Source: Pseudomonadota bacterium (GTDB lineage: Bacteria; Pseudomonadota; Alphaproteobacteria; Rhizobiales; Pleomorphomonadaceae). Taken from it: a DNA stretch of 40,438 nt. The stretch's first letter is position 1. Each line of letters starts with the position of its first letter. The notes beneath the pieces were generated by a model that had not been told where the DNA came from, searched no databases, and was given only the letters and a program-made list of their open reading frames with translations. This document shows, piece by piece, positions 1-9,304 of this stretch. Both the position numbers and the translations under genes were made by a program. Where the stretch lies: contig JAGSYV010000068.1 in NCBI GenBank assembly GCA_018262505.1, positions 1 through 40,438 on the forward strand. The letters are read 5' to 3'.

Positions 1-680
1 CCGGCGCCATCCGGCTCGGCAACCGCGGCACCCACGCCAAGGTGCTGGTGACGCTGGACGACGCGGCGGTGACCACCCCGGACGGCACGCTGCTGTTCAA
101 GACGGGCAAGCGGTTCATCTGCCAGGGCGATCGGATCGTGCTGCTCGGCCGCAACGGCACGGGCAAGACGCGGCTTGTCATGATGCTGCGCCGGGCGATC
201 GCCGATGCGTCGGTGCCGGTGGACGGCATCAAGGCGACGCCCTCGCTGGTGCTGGGCTACGGCGACCAGGCGCTCGCCGATCTCGACGACCGGCTGAGCC
301 CGCACGATACCATCACCCACCGCTTCGATGTCGGCGACCAGCGCGCCCGCAGCCTCCTGGCCGGCGCCGGCATGACCATCGAGATGCAGGGCCGGCCGGT
401 GGCGGAGCTGTCGGGCGGGCAGAAGGCGCGGCTCGGGCTGCTGGTGCTGCGGCTCAAGGAGCCGAACTTCTACCTGCTCGATGAGCCGACCAACCATCTC
501 GACATCGACGGACAGGAAGCGCTGGAAAGCGAACTGCTGGGTCACGGCGCCAGTTGCCTTCTGGTGTCGCACGACCGCAGCTTCGTGCGCGCCACCGGCA
601 ACCGTTTCTGGCTGATCGACGGCCGCAAACTGATCGAGACGGACAGCCCGGAGGGGTTCTTCGAAGCGGCCCGCGCCTGA
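1..680 (+). CDS. ABC-F family ATPase, C-terminal part (5' end outside window)
   Basis: The reading frame is open from the first bases, so the gene starts before the window. What remains is the end of the inter-domain linker (residues NRGTHAKVLV) and the whole second ATP-binding domain. The Walker A is GRNGTGKT, the signature is LSGGQKARLG, the Walker B is YLLDEPTNHLD and the switch region is LLVSHDRSF. The linker plus the DEPTNHLD motif place it in the soluble ABC-F group, whose members act on ribosomes in translation or antibiotic protection and have no membrane domain. Which ABC-F subgroup cannot be told without the N-terminal half. It converges on the GGDEF-EAL gene, 86 bp away. Confidence 0.9.
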   Translation, partial: GAIRLGNRGTHAKVLVTLDDAAVTTPDGTLLFKTGKRFICQGDRIVLLGRNGTGKTRLVMMLRRAIADASVPVDGIKATPSLVLGYGDQALADLDDRLSPHDTITHRFDVGDQRARSLLAGAGMTIEMQGRPVAELSGGQKARLGLLVLRLKEPNFYLLDEPTNHLDIDGQEALESELLGHGASCLLVSHDRSFVRATGNRFWLIDGRKLIETDSPEGFFEAARA

Positions 681-766
681 TGAGCCACAAGTTTGCTCTG
701 CTCCGGTTCTCGTGCCTCTCGCTATCTGCCACGGCTGTGCTTCGCCGGGATCGATCTATCCGCCGG

Positions 767-2794
767 TCAGGAAACCTGGCGCAGTCTTGCCCGCTGGGCC
801 TCTTCCCGGGTCTGGGCCAGGATGTCGCGGGCCGGCAGCGGGCGGGAGAAATGGAAGCCCTGGACTTGGGCGCAGCCGAGGCGCCGCAGCGTTTCGGCTT
901 CCCGTGCCGTTTCGACACCTTCGGCCAATACCGAGAATTTCAGCCGTTCGCCGAAGCTGATCAGGGTGCTGACGAGCTGGGCGTTTCTTTCCCGGCTGTC
1001 GATGCCGGAGATCAGGGAGCGGTCGATCTTCAGCTTGCCGAAGGGCAGGGACGCCAGCTTGACGAGCGAGGAGTGGCCCGAGCCGAAGTCGTCGATGGCG
1101 ATCTTCACGCCGAAGGAGACCAGTCTGTTGAGCTCAGCGTTGACGCCCTTCAGGTCCTGGATGGTTTCCTCGGTGACTTCCACCTCGAAGCGGTCGGGGC
1201 GTACGGCGAAGTGGTCTATGGTGTCGAGAATAATGCTCACCGGATGGCCGGTCAGGAATTCGACGGGCGAGATGTTAATGGCCACCGTCGAGGTGGCGTC
1301 GCCGACCTTGGTCAAGGCGCGCAGCAGCCGGCAGGCCTGCCGAGCGACGAATTCGGTCAGCCGGTCGCCCATGTCGGCATTGCGCACCGCCGACAGGATT
1401 TCCATCGGGCTGATGGCGCCGAGTTCGGGATGGCCCCAGCGGATCAGCGTTTCATGGCCGACGACGGCGCCGGTCAACAGACAGTGCTGGCCCTGGAAGA
1501 CCACGTTGAGGCGGTCCTCGGCCAGCGCCTCGCCAATCTCGGCTTCGATGCGTTGGGCTCGCTCGAGCTTGACGCGGAGGTCGGCGTCGAACCGGGAGAC
1601 CCGATGCTTGCCCTTGCCCTTGGCCGCGTAGAGGGCGATGTCGGCGGCGGCGAACAGGTCGGATAGCTCCTCGGCATCCTGCGGGAACAGGGCGAGGCCG
1701 ATCGACGTGCCGATCGTCGACGTGACGCCGTCGGTGACAAAGGGTCTCGCCATCTCCGCCACCGCCAGTTTGCAGAGGGCCTCGGCGCGTCGTTCGCAGA
1801 CGGCGGAGTCGATGATGATGGCGAATTCGTCGCCACCGAGCCGGGCGATGAATTCGCTGGGCTGGCAGGCGTGGGAGATGCGGGTGGCGGCTTCGATCAG
1901 CACCTTGTCGCCGACGATGTGTCCGTGCGTATCGTTGACCAGCTTGAAGTTGTCGAGATCGACGATGGCGAGCGCCAGCCCCACTCCTTTTGCCGCGCGA
2001 GCGGCCAGTTCGGCATTGAAGGCAGCTCGGTTATGAAGGCCGGTCAGGCTGTCGTGGTTGGCGAGATAGTCCAGCTTGCGGTTCGATTCATGGAGCGATT
2101 TGGCAAGCTCAAGCGTGCTCAGGCGGGCTTCTTCGCCTTGGCAGAACCGCGCCGAACCGCGCCGGGCCTGGAAAACCATCATGGACATCAGCAGCAGGAT
2201 GTTCGCCCCGATCACGCCGCAGGCGAAGTTGCCTTGGGCGAAGAAGGTGCCGGCGGTGGCCAGCAGGATGGGCGTGAAAAACAGGATGCCCTGCTCGGCC
2301 AGCACCATGCTCTGAATGAGCGCGCCGGCGGAGATGCCCGCCATGAGGAACGCCGTGAACGCTCCCGACAGCGTTTCGATCTGACCGATCTGCAGCAGCG
2401 GCACGCTCCCCCAGACCGTGCCGGCCAGGAAGGCGAGAAGGCGCAGCTGCCGCAGACATCCCTCGGTGTTCGCGATGGCCGCGGGCGTGTGGCGAAGCCT
2501 GAGGAGCCAGAGCCCTCGCAGCACCGAGGTGGCGACCACGACAGCAAGCCACCAGGGTATCCATGAATAGCCGGACTCGATATCGAGGACGATCGAACCC
2601 GACGCGGATATCACGGTGGATGAAATCAGGGTCGCGGGCAGATTGGTGAGAGCGATATTCAGCTGTTCGGCTTGTATCTCTTGGCGATACGGCCGTTCAC
2701 TCAGAGGTCCATTGCCGGGAATCTCCGAACCTGTCGCTCCTTTATACGCCCGCCAAGGCAAATGGGGTGCAAGGTGTGTTGATGAAAATGGCAT
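767..2794 (-). CDS. Membrane-anchored GGDEF-EAL cyclic-di-GMP protein
   Basis: A 675-residue protein with about 200 hydrophobic N-terminal residues (several membrane helices, no recognised MASE domain), then a GGDEF domain and an EAL domain. The GGDEF site is intact (RLGGDEFAI), so diguanylate cyclase activity is plausible. The EAL domain keeps its key residues: the glutamate in ETLIRW, INISP, EVEVTEE, the acidic pair in IAIDDFGSGHSSL, KLKID, AEGVET and VQGFHFSRPLP, so phosphodiesterase activity is also plausible. Which one dominates cannot be read from sequence. The start is uncertain because the first 40 residues are polar and no strong ribosome site precedes them; a start further in is possible. 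It stands alone on the minus strand. Confidence 0.9.
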   Translation of the reverse strand: MPFSSTHLAPHLPWRAYKGATGSEIPGNGPLSERPYRQEIQAEQLNIALTNLPATLISSTVISASGSIVLDIESGYSWIPWWLAVVVATSVLRGLWLLRLRHTPAAIANTEGCLRQLRLLAFLAGTVWGSVPLLQIGQIETLSGAFTAFLMAGISAGALIQSMVLAEQGILFFTPILLATAGTFFAQGNFACGVIGANILLLMSMMVFQARRGSARFCQGEEARLSTLELAKSLHESNRKLDYLANHDSLTGLHNRAAFNAELAARAAKGVGLALAIVDLDNFKLVNDTHGHIVGDKVLIEAATRISHACQPSEFIARLGGDEFAIIIDSAVCERRAEALCKLAVAEMARPFVTDGVTSTIGTSIGLALFPQDAEELSDLFAAADIALYAAKGKGKHRVSRFDADLRVKLERAQRIEAEIGEALAEDRLNVVFQGQHCLLTGAVVGHETLIRWGHPELGAISPMEILSAVRNADMGDRLTEFVARQACRLLRALTKVGDATSTVAINISPVEFLTGHPVSIILDTIDHFAVRPDRFEVEVTEETIQDLKGVNAELNRLVSFGVKIAIDDFGSGHSSLVKLASLPFGKLKIDRSLISGIDSRERNAQLVSTLISFGERLKFSVLAEGVETAREAETLRRLGCAQVQGFHFSRPLPARDILAQTREEAQRARLRQVS

Positions 2795-2981
2795 TCATTT
2801 TCTGGCGTTCTGTGCAGTATTATATGCCCTACCAGATATTGTTTTATCTTCCATTAATCTGAGCTTCAGCGCTCGTTAACTGTGCGGTTGCCCGCAATTT
2901 TTTGATGTAAAGCTCGCTTTTGCGATGTTGTGGATTGAATTTGTGCTCGATGAATATGCGTAATACTTAAGGCGCGCTGCG

Positions 2982-2998
2982 CCGGCGGGGCTCGCCGG
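2982..2998 (-). terminator. Possible hairpin downstream of kup
   Basis: CCGGCG and CGCCGG pair around a 5-base loop, 34 bp past the kup stop. There is no T tract on the kup strand, so this is only a weak terminator candidate. Confidence 0.25.
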
Positions 2999-3031
2999 AT
3001 GGGCGAGCGGCCGCGTCTTGCGCTGCCCGCC

Positions 3032-4912
3032 TCAGATGCTGAACTGCTGGCCGATCTCGATCACCCGGTTGGAGGGCAGACGGAAGAAGTCGGAGGCGTT
3101 GGCGGCCGATTTGGTCAGCGAGATGTAGAGGCGGTTCTGCCAGCGCGGCATGGCCGAGTTGACCGCTGGCCTGAACCAGCGACGGTTGAGGAAGAAGCTG
3201 GTCGACATGATGTCGATCTTGATGCCGTATTTGCGAGCCTTTTCCAACGCCATCGGCAGATTGGAATCGTCCATGTAGCCGAAGTGGACGTGGATTTCCT
3301 TGAAGCCGCCCTCCAGGGGGAAAACCTCGATCCGCTGGTCGTCGGGCACGTGCGGTGTCATGGCGTAATCGACCGTGACGATCAGGTTTTGCTCGTGCAG
3401 CACGTGATTGTGCTTGAGGTTGTGCATCAGCGCGCTGGGGGCGATGGCCGGGTCGGCGGTGAGGAACACGGCGGTTCCCCTGGCACGAGCGGGCGACGAG
3501 CGGCCGAGCATGCCGATGAGATCGCCGAGCGGTATGGCCTCGGCATGCGCCTTGGCCAAGGTGAGCCGCGTGCCGCGCATCCACGACCAGATGGCCATGC
3601 CGATGGCGCTGGCGACCAGCACGGGCACATAGCCGCCGTCGAACAGCTTCATCAGGTTGCTGGCCAGGAACACGATCTCGACGGCCAGCATGGGCGCGAT
3701 GACCGCCACCGCCCGCCACAGCGGCCATTTCCAGGCGTAGTGGAACACGATGAAGGCCATCAGCGAGGTGCTGACCATGGTGCCGGTGACGGCGATGCCG
3801 TAGGCGTTGCCGAGGGCGCTGGAGTTATGGAAGGTGAACACCAGGAACAACACGCCGACGAGCAGCAGCCAGTTGACCTTGGGCATGTAGATCTGCCCGA
3901 CCTGCGTAGCCGAGGTGTGGCGGATTTCAAGGCGTGGCAACAGGCCGAGCTGGATCGCCTGCTGGGTCAGCGAGAAGGCGCCGGAGATGACAGCCTGACT
4001 GGCGATGATGGTGGCCACGGTCGCGAACACGGCCAGCGGCACCAGCGCCCATTGCGGTGCCATCAGGAAGAACGGGTTCTCAAGGGTTTCGGGGTGGGCG
4101 AGCACCATCGCCCCTTGGCCCATGTAGTTGAGCGCCAGCGAGGGGAACACCACGGCGATCCAGGCCCACTGGATCGGTTTGCGGCCGAAGTGGCCCATGT
4201 CGGCGTAGAGCGCCTCGGCGCCGGTGACGGCCAGGAACACCGACCCCATGACGGTGAAGGAGCCGAAGCCGTGCTCGGCGAGAAAGCTGACGGCCCACAA
4301 GGGGTTGAGCGCCAGGAGGATCGAGGTGTCGTCGCCGATGTGTTCGATGCCGAGGATGGCCATCACCGCGAACCAGACAAGCGTGATCGGGCCGAACCAC
4401 TTGGAGACGCTGCCGGTGCCGAGCGCCTGGATGGCGAACAGGCCGATCAGGATGACGATGGTGAGCGGCAGCACGAAGCGGCTGAAGCCGGGCGAGGCCA
4501 GTTCCAGGCCTTCGACGGCCGACAGCACGGAAATGGCCGGGGTGATGATGGCGTCGCCATAGAACAGCGCCGCGCCGACCACGCCGAGCGTCACCAGCGT
4601 CAGCGTGCGCCGGCCGACCGTCGCCTGGGCGAGGGCCAGCAGCGACAGCGTGCCGCCTTCGCCGCGGTTGTCGGCCTTCAGAATGAACAGCACGTATTTG
4701 ACGGTGACGATCAGCGTCAGCGACCACAGGAGCAGCGACACGATGCCGATCACCTCGGCCCGCGTCAGCCCGTCGGCGGCGGCATGGTTCAGCGACTCCC
4801 GGAGCGCATAGAGCGGGCTGGTGCCGATGTCGCCGTAGACGACGCCGATCGACCCGAGCGCCAAGGCCCAAAAACTCTGGGTGTGTTGGTCGTGTGCTGC
4901 AGAACCCGACAT
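3032..4912 (-). CDS. kup: Kup-family low-affinity potassium transporter
   Basis: This 626-residue protein has the Kup hallmark GVVYGDIGTSPLYAL near the N terminus, about 12 hydrophobic helices over residues 15-450 and a soluble C-terminal domain of about 170 residues, the normal length for the family. Kup proteins take up K+ together with protons across the inner membrane. The ATG at 4912 fits the family start (MSGSAAHDQHTQSFWALALG). The 288 bp upstream are AT-rich and hold the likely promoter but no motif I recognise. A KdpDE-like regulator lies 9 kb away, but nothing in the sequence links the two directly. Confidence 0.95.
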   Translation of the reverse strand: MSGSAAHDQHTQSFWALALGSIGVVYGDIGTSPLYALRESLNHAAADGLTRAEVIGIVSLLLWSLTLIVTVKYVLFILKADNRGEGGTLSLLALAQATVGRRTLTLVTLGVVGAALFYGDAIITPAISVLSAVEGLELASPGFSRFVLPLTIVILIGLFAIQALGTGSVSKWFGPITLVWFAVMAILGIEHIGDDTSILLALNPLWAVSFLAEHGFGSFTVMGSVFLAVTGAEALYADMGHFGRKPIQWAWIAVVFPSLALNYMGQGAMVLAHPETLENPFFLMAPQWALVPLAVFATVATIIASQAVISGAFSLTQQAIQLGLLPRLEIRHTSATQVGQIYMPKVNWLLLVGVLFLVFTFHNSSALGNAYGIAVTGTMVSTSLMAFIVFHYAWKWPLWRAVAVIAPMLAVEIVFLASNLMKLFDGGYVPVLVASAIGMAIWSWMRGTRLTLAKAHAEAIPLGDLIGMLGRSSPARARGTAVFLTADPAIAPSALMHNLKHNHVLHEQNLIVTVDYAMTPHVPDDQRIEVFPLEGGFKEIHVHFGYMDDSNLPMALEKARKYGIKIDIMSTSFFLNRRWFRPAVNSAMPRWQNRLYISLTKSAANASDFFRLPSNRVIEIGQQFSI

Positions 4913-5200
4913 GGCAAGGCTAACTCCGAACTGTCCTTGCCGAGGAGATATTTATTCGCCGGATTCTGCGCAAATAAAATCGGCTTTATGGCGCAAATAT
5001 TCTTCTTTATGTTTTCTTTATACGGTGGGTGTGTTTGGCGAGGACGGGGTTTATGCATTTTGGTGCGATTGTAAAGAGAATATAAGCTTTATGGTTCTCA
5101 CGGCCGCGCCATGCCAAGGCCAGGCTTGGGCTTCGATGACTGAACTGAGATGGCGATGAAAATGGCTGGCAGTCGGCCGCTTCCATGTTATCATTCGGAC

Positions 5201-5407
5201 ATGACCCAGAGAGCATCGAAGAGTTCAGCCGCCTCGATAAGCCGGAACATTGTCCTTGGACGATCCACGTTCAGGAAGATCAGTGCCGTTGAGGGCGTAA
5301 AGCTTTCAAACAAGTCGGAAGCACTGTTTGCTGAATTCGACAGGACCGGTCTTTCGGCGGAGGAACGGCGCCGGATTCTTCTGGAGAGGCACGCAAAGAA
5401 GGCGTGA
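5201..5407 (+). CDS. Small antitoxin-like protein paired with Fic
   Basis: A 68-residue protein if started at the ATG at 5201 (an in-frame ATG also exists at 5150, without a good ribosome site). It is basic at the N terminus, with FRKISAVEG in the middle and a charged helical end (EERRRILLERHAKK). Its stop overlaps the GTG start of the fic gene by 4 bp (GTGA), the usual layout of a Fic toxin-antitoxin pair. Class I Fic antitoxins inhibit with a Ser/Thr-xxx-Glu-Gly/Asn helix. Here the spacing is one residue shorter (SAVEG), so the match is only suggestive. The antitoxin role is inferred mainly from position. Confidence 0.65.
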   Translation: MTQRASKSSAASISRNIVLGRSTFRKISAVEGVKLSNKSEALFAEFDRTGLSAEERRRILLERHAKKA

Positions 5408-5987
5408 TCCAGGTGTTCTACGACGCCGTTCCCGATCCATATTGCTATCCGGGATCCACAGTCCTCAGAAATTGCCTGGACCTGCGAGATCAAGCCGAGC
5501 TGGATGCTTTCGAGCATGAACTGACGGCTCAACGCTTTGACGAGCCTTTACCCGGTGGCCGGCTGAGCGTCACTATCGCGCCATACACCGGCATCTGTTC
5601 CAAGATGTGTACCCTTGGGCTGGGCGGTTTCGGACGGTACGGATATCGAAGGGCGGAAGCATGTTCTGCTACCCGGAGCACATCGCTTCGGAAATGCGGA
5701 AGCTTTTCGCAGACCTCAAGCTGAAGAATTTCCTCCGCGGTGTTTCGTCAACTGGCTTTGCCGAGTGCTCAGCGCATTTCCTTGCCGATTTCAACGCCAT
5801 TCATCCTTTTCGTGAAGGCAATGGGCGGACGCAGCTTGTGTTTTTCACCGTCCTGGCGTTGCAGGCCGGTCATCCTCTTGATCTTGAAGGTCTTGATCCT
5901 GAAGTGTTCCTCGCCGCCATGGTCGGGAGCTTTCATGGCAAGGAAGCGGCTTTGACGGAGGCGATTGCCGGACTGATCGGTAGATAG
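5404..5987 (+). pseudogene. Fic/Doc-family AMP-transferase toxin, frameshifted
   Basis: Fic enzymes transfer AMP or similar groups from nucleotides onto target proteins. Frame 1 from GTG 5404 gives the N-terminal 55 residues (MIQVFYDAVPDPYCYPGST onward, ending GGRLS). The rest, HYRAIHRHLFQDVYPWAGRF onward, is in another frame from about 5571 to the stop at 5987. Joining them at 5568-5571 gives a normal Fic of about 195 residues, so a single-base deletion explains the break. As read, the first frame runs out at 5724 into unrelated residues. The Fic motif at 5802-5831 is HPFREGNGRT followed by QL, so the second conserved arginine of HxFx(D/E)GNGRxxR is leucine. The frameshift could be a real mutation or a sequence error. 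Confidence 0.8.
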
Positions 5988-6014
5988 CTGCGGCCTTAGC
6001 AACTGAGCGCCCCC

Positions 6015-6425
6015 TTATCCCCCTTTTCGCTTCCCGCACACCAGATAGATCCCTGCCAGGATCATCGCCATTGCCCCCGCTTTCCCCAGGCTGAAGGTGT
6101 CGGGGAAAGTGGGGAGGGCGATGGCGGCGAGCCAGACGATGACGTAGCTGAGGCTGATCAGCGGGTAGGCAATGCTGAGCGGCAGGGATTTGAGGGCGAA
6201 GTACCAGCTTAGCATGGACGCGACATAGAAGAAGAGGCCGGTGGCGACGGCGAGCGTGGCCGGCCAGACGTGCCAGAGGGCCGGCACGAAGGTCATGGGA
6301 TCGGCCATCGGCGGCAGGGCGGCGATGCCTCCCTTCATCAGGAGCTGGGCGCTGCTGGCCAGGAGCACGCTGAGGAGGGCCGGGGCGAAGCCCTTGGGGA
6401 TGCCCCTGGGGTTGATGGTGGTCAT
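6015..6425 (-). CDS. arnF: ArnF, Ara4N-undecaprenyl phosphate flippase subunit
   Basis: A 136-residue EamA/SMR-type membrane protein with four predicted helices, including LSIAYPLISLSYVIVWLAA. With ArnE it is thought to move undecaprenyl-phosphate-Ara4N across the inner membrane. The ATG at 6425 is chosen because it overlaps the arnE stop by 4 bp (ATGA) and removes a long non-homologous upstream extension. It is the last gene of the arn operon. The family is small and divergent, so the name rests on both sequence type and position after arnE. Confidence 0.85.
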   Translation of the reverse strand: MTTINPRGIPKGFAPALLSVLLASSAQLLMKGGIAALPPMADPMTFVPALWHVWPATLAVATGLFFYVASMLSWYFALKSLPLSIAYPLISLSYVIVWLAAIALPTFPDTFSLGKAGAMAMILAGIYLVCGKRKGG

Positions 6426-6754
6426 GCGCCGCGCCCCACGAAGATGACGCCGAGGACGATCAGCGCGATGCCGAGCCATTGCCTTGTGGTGATCGTCTCG
6501 TGCCAGAACCAGCGGGCGGCCAGCGTCACCAGGATGAAGTTGAGGCTGAGCATGGGATAGGCAACGCCCACCGGCACCCGTTGCAGCACGGACAGCCAGA
6601 GCAGCATGGCCGATCCCAGGCAGAGAAGGCTGATGCCGAGCCAAAGGAGAACATGGCGCTGGCGCGAGCCCCGCTTGGGCTCACCGCTCGCCGCCTGCTT
6701 TTGCGCTAGCTGGCCGGCGCAGGTCAGGATGTTGACGGCGAGGATGTCGATCAT
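6422..6754 (-). CDS. arnE: ArnE, Ara4N-undecaprenyl phosphate flippase subunit
   Basis: A 110-residue four-helix SMR/EamA-like protein that begins MIDILAVNILTCAGQLAQKQ and contains the typical GVAYPMLSLNFILVTLAA helix. Its ATG (6754) overlaps the arnT stop by 4 bp and its own stop overlaps arnF, so translation is probably coupled along the operon. It is the partner of ArnF in lipid carrier flipping. Confidence 0.88.
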   Translation of the reverse strand: MIDILAVNILTCAGQLAQKQAASGEPKRGSRQRHVLLWLGISLLCLGSAMLLWLSVLQRVPVGVAYPMLSLNFILVTLAARWFWHETITTRQWLGIALIVLGVIFVGRGA

Positions 6755-8400
6755 TGCTGCTTGTACCAGAAAAGCGCCATGCGGCCCTGTTGGATGATCC
6801 GGTCGGGCGCCGGGGTCATGGTCCCCGGCTGGTCGGCTTTGGCAAGCGGCATCACCAGCGACACGTTGCCGTCGCGTCGATGGCTGGCGAGCCAGTCTGG
6901 GAAGGCGGTGGCGGTGACGAGCCGGTCGGCGCTGTCGGCATAGCCGAGGCCATGGGCCACTTCGCCCGGCCAATTGTAGATCAGAACGTCGTCGCGCTGG
7001 CCGGTATAGGCGATGGCCGAGGCCCAGCCGGGGCCGTGGGCGAGCACGTAGCGGCTGCCGGTCAGCGCCGGGGCCACCTCGCCGAGGAACCATTGCGGGT
7101 TCTTGTCGGTGATGACGGTTTGCGGAAGGACGCCGCCCACCACCAGTGCCACGCCGATCGGGCAGAGGGCGGCCCAATGCCAGCGCCGGCTTGGCCGTTT
7201 GAGCGTCAGCCAGCCGATGCCGCCCCAGGCGAGCAAGGCCGCGGCGGCGAGTGCCAACTTGTAGCCTTCGCCGGGTGCAAACGGCAGTTTCAGGGCGATG
7301 CCCCAGGGGAGCAGCAGGGCAAGCGCGATGACCGCGAGACCCAGCCCCAGCACGAGGTTTATCCAGCCGTTGGCGACGAACAGCACATCGGTGCCGAGCG
7401 TCCGGGCGCGGCGGGCCATCAACAGGGCCAGCGGCGCCATGCAGGGCAGGATGTAGGTCGGCAGCTTGCCCTCGGCGAGGCTGAAGAACAGCAGCGGCAT
7501 CACCACCCAGCCCAGAAGATAGATGAGGGCAGGGTCCTTGCGCCGGCCGGTCCAGCCGAGGACGAGCGATCCGGGCAACAGCGCCAACCAGGGCAGCGTA
7601 CCCAGGATGAACACCGGAACGTAGAACCAGAACGGCGCCTTGTGCTGGGCGTGGGCGCTGTCGGCAAAGCGCTGGATGTGTTCCACCCAGAAGAAATAGC
7701 TCCAGAAGTCAGGCTGCTCGCGCCAGACGGCGAGCGCCCAGGGTGCCGAGACCAGCGCCGCGCTCAGGATGGCGAGCGGGCCGTAGGTCAGCACCTGTTT
7801 CCAGCGCCGCTCGACGATGACGAAGGGCAGCACGCCGACGACCGGCACGGCGAGCGCCAGGAAGCCCTTGGTGAGGAAGCCGAGGCCGCAGGCGACACCC
7901 AGGAGGAGGTAGCCGCCGATCCGGCCATTTCGCGTCTTCGCCTCGGTTGCTACCCAGAAGGCGGCCATGGCGGCGACCAGCCACAGCGTTACGGCGGCGT
8001 CGACCGAGCCATAGGTGCCGACGGCGTAGACCAGGAAGGATGAGAGGTAGATGGCAAGCGCGAACAGCGCCGTTCGCTTGTCGCGCCAGATATGCATGGC
8101 GAGCCAGTAGACGATGGCGGCGGCGATGAGGGTGGAGATCACCGCGCCGGCACGGACGCCGAAGTTGTTCTCACCGAACAGGCCCATGCCAAGCGCATTG
8201 ATCCAAAGGCCGCCGGCCGGCTTTTCGAAATAGCGCAGCCCCAGGAAATGCGGCGAGATCCAGCTGCCGCCGGACAGCATCTCGCGGCTGATCTCGCCAT
8301 AGCGCAACTCATCGGGTAGCCACAGGCGGCGGCCCGGCAGCGGCAGGACATAGGCGAGCGGGATCAGCGCGAACCAGAAGAAAAGCTGCCAGCGCTTCAT
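6751..8400 (-). CDS. arnT: ArnT, lipid A aminoarabinose transferase
   Basis: A 549-residue GT-C glycosyltransferase that transfers Ara4N from undecaprenyl phosphate to lipid A phosphates on the periplasmic face, which lowers the negative charge and confers polymyxin resistance. The N terminus has the catalytic-loop motif WLPDELRYGEISREML and the following YFEKPAGGLWINALGMGLFG, both typical of ArnT, then about 12 membrane helices and a periplasmic C-terminal domain. The ATG at 8400 (MKRWQLFFWFALIPLAYVLP) lies 1 bp from the arnD stop. Length is normal for the family. Confidence 0.95.
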   Translation of the reverse strand: MKRWQLFFWFALIPLAYVLPLPGRRLWLPDELRYGEISREMLSGGSWISPHFLGLRYFEKPAGGLWINALGMGLFGENNFGVRAGAVISTLIAAAIVYWLAMHIWRDKRTALFALAIYLSSFLVYAVGTYGSVDAAVTLWLVAAMAAFWVATEAKTRNGRIGGYLLLGVACGLGFLTKGFLALAVPVVGVLPFVIVERRWKQVLTYGPLAILSAALVSAPWALAVWREQPDFWSYFFWVEHIQRFADSAHAQHKAPFWFYVPVFILGTLPWLALLPGSLVLGWTGRRKDPALIYLLGWVVMPLLFFSLAEGKLPTYILPCMAPLALLMARRARTLGTDVLFVANGWINLVLGLGLAVIALALLLPWGIALKLPFAPGEGYKLALAAAALLAWGGIGWLTLKRPSRRWHWAALCPIGVALVVGGVLPQTVITDKNPQWFLGEVAPALTGSRYVLAHGPGWASAIAYTGQRDDVLIYNWPGEVAHGLGYADSADRLVTATAFPDWLASHRRDGNVSLVMPLAKADQPGTMTPAPDRIIQQGRMALFWYKQQ

Positions 8401-8401
8401 G

Positions 8402-9304
8402 TCAGATCGCCTCCGCCAAAGCCTGCACACCCAGCCAGCCGTCGCGGCCGGCAACGGTGCCACGCGTCACGCGGCCCTCGGGCAGGGCGGAAAGATCCTG
8501 AGGCAGGAGGCTGCCGAGAGGGCAGAAGGCGATGCCGGCGTCCCTCGCCTTGGCGAGGAGTTCGTCGAACTGTTTGGCCATGGCGATGCCCTCCACCTCG
8601 GCGTGGATGACGTAGACGGGCGTGCCCTCGGCTTTCACGAGCTTGTCCAGGATGAAGGCGTTGAAGTCGTCGGCGGTGGTCTCCCGTCCCACCACCTCGT
8701 CCCAGGTCGGCAGCGTCGTCGGGATCTGCGGCGTGCCGAGCGATCCGTCGGCAAGGCGCGGACGGAAGGGCGCGGTGCCGCGACAGTCGCTGTTGTAGCG
8801 GAAGCCGAAGCCTTGCTTGGCTTCGATGGCCGTCTGGTCGGCCCGCCAGCCGGCAACGGCCGAGCAGTCGATGCGGCGGCCGACGATGGTGGAGAGCACG
8901 TCGAGGCCCTTTTCGATCTCGCGCGCCATGCGGGACTGGTCCCAGACGCCGGCCCAGGTCTGCCAGGCGAAATGATCCCAGGCATGCAGGCCGATCTCGT
9001 GGCCGGCCTTGGCCGAGGCGGCGATCACCTCCGCATGCGCCGTGCCGATGTCGCGGCCGGGCCAGGCGGTACCGGCCAAGAGGATATCCCAGCCATAGAG
9101 CGAGGCGGCGTTGGAACGCAGCATCTTCATGAGGAAGGTTGGCCGCATCAGGCGCCAGAGGTGGCGGCCCATGTTGTCCGGCCCGACGGAGAAGAAGAAG
9201 CTCGCCTTCACCTCGTGCCAGTCGAGCAGGTCGAGGAGGCGGGGAACGCCGTCGCGCGTTCCCCTGAGGGTATCGACATCGATGCGCAGGCCAACCTTTT
9301 TCAT
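8402..9304 (-). CDS. arnD: ArnD, Ara4FN-undecaprenyl phosphate deformylase
   Basis: A 300-residue polysaccharide-deacetylase fold (NodB type) that removes the formyl group from undecaprenyl-phosphate-Ara4FN. The metal-site aspartates sit in RIDVDT at residues 8-12 and the histidine motif is HAWDHFAW. The start at 9304 ([19 protein letters not shown]) overlaps the arnA stop by 4 bp. It is full length for the family. Confidence 0.95.
   Translation of the reverse strand: MKKVGLRIDVDTLRGTRDGVPRLLDLLDWHEVKASFFFSVGPDNMGRHLWRLMRPTFLMKMLRSNAASLYGWDILLAGTAWPGRDIGTAHAEVIAASAKAGHEIGLHAWDHFAWQTWAGVWDQSRMAREIEKGLDVLSTIVGRRIDCSAVAGWRADQTAIEAKQGFGFRYNSDCRGTAPFRPRLADGSLGTPQIPTTLPTWDEVVGRETTADDFNAFILDKLVKAEGTPVYVIHAEVEGIAMAKQFDELLAKARDAGIAFCPLGSLLPQDLSALPEGRVTRGTVAGRDGWLGVQALAEAI

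Noticed and set aside
2967..2972. A single CTTAAG after kup, and another at 23672
   Set aside because: Only one half-site is present at each place, so they do not form a PmrA box.
2999..5074. A 691-codon plus-strand frame opposite kup
   Set aside because: It is antisense to a clear kup gene, is rich in His, Asp, Gly and Arg without domain pattern, and is typical of a GC-rich shadow frame.
5560..5610. Programmed frameshifting in fic
   Set aside because: No slippery heptamer or downstream pseudoknot is evident at 5568-5571; a simple deletion or sequencing error is more likely.
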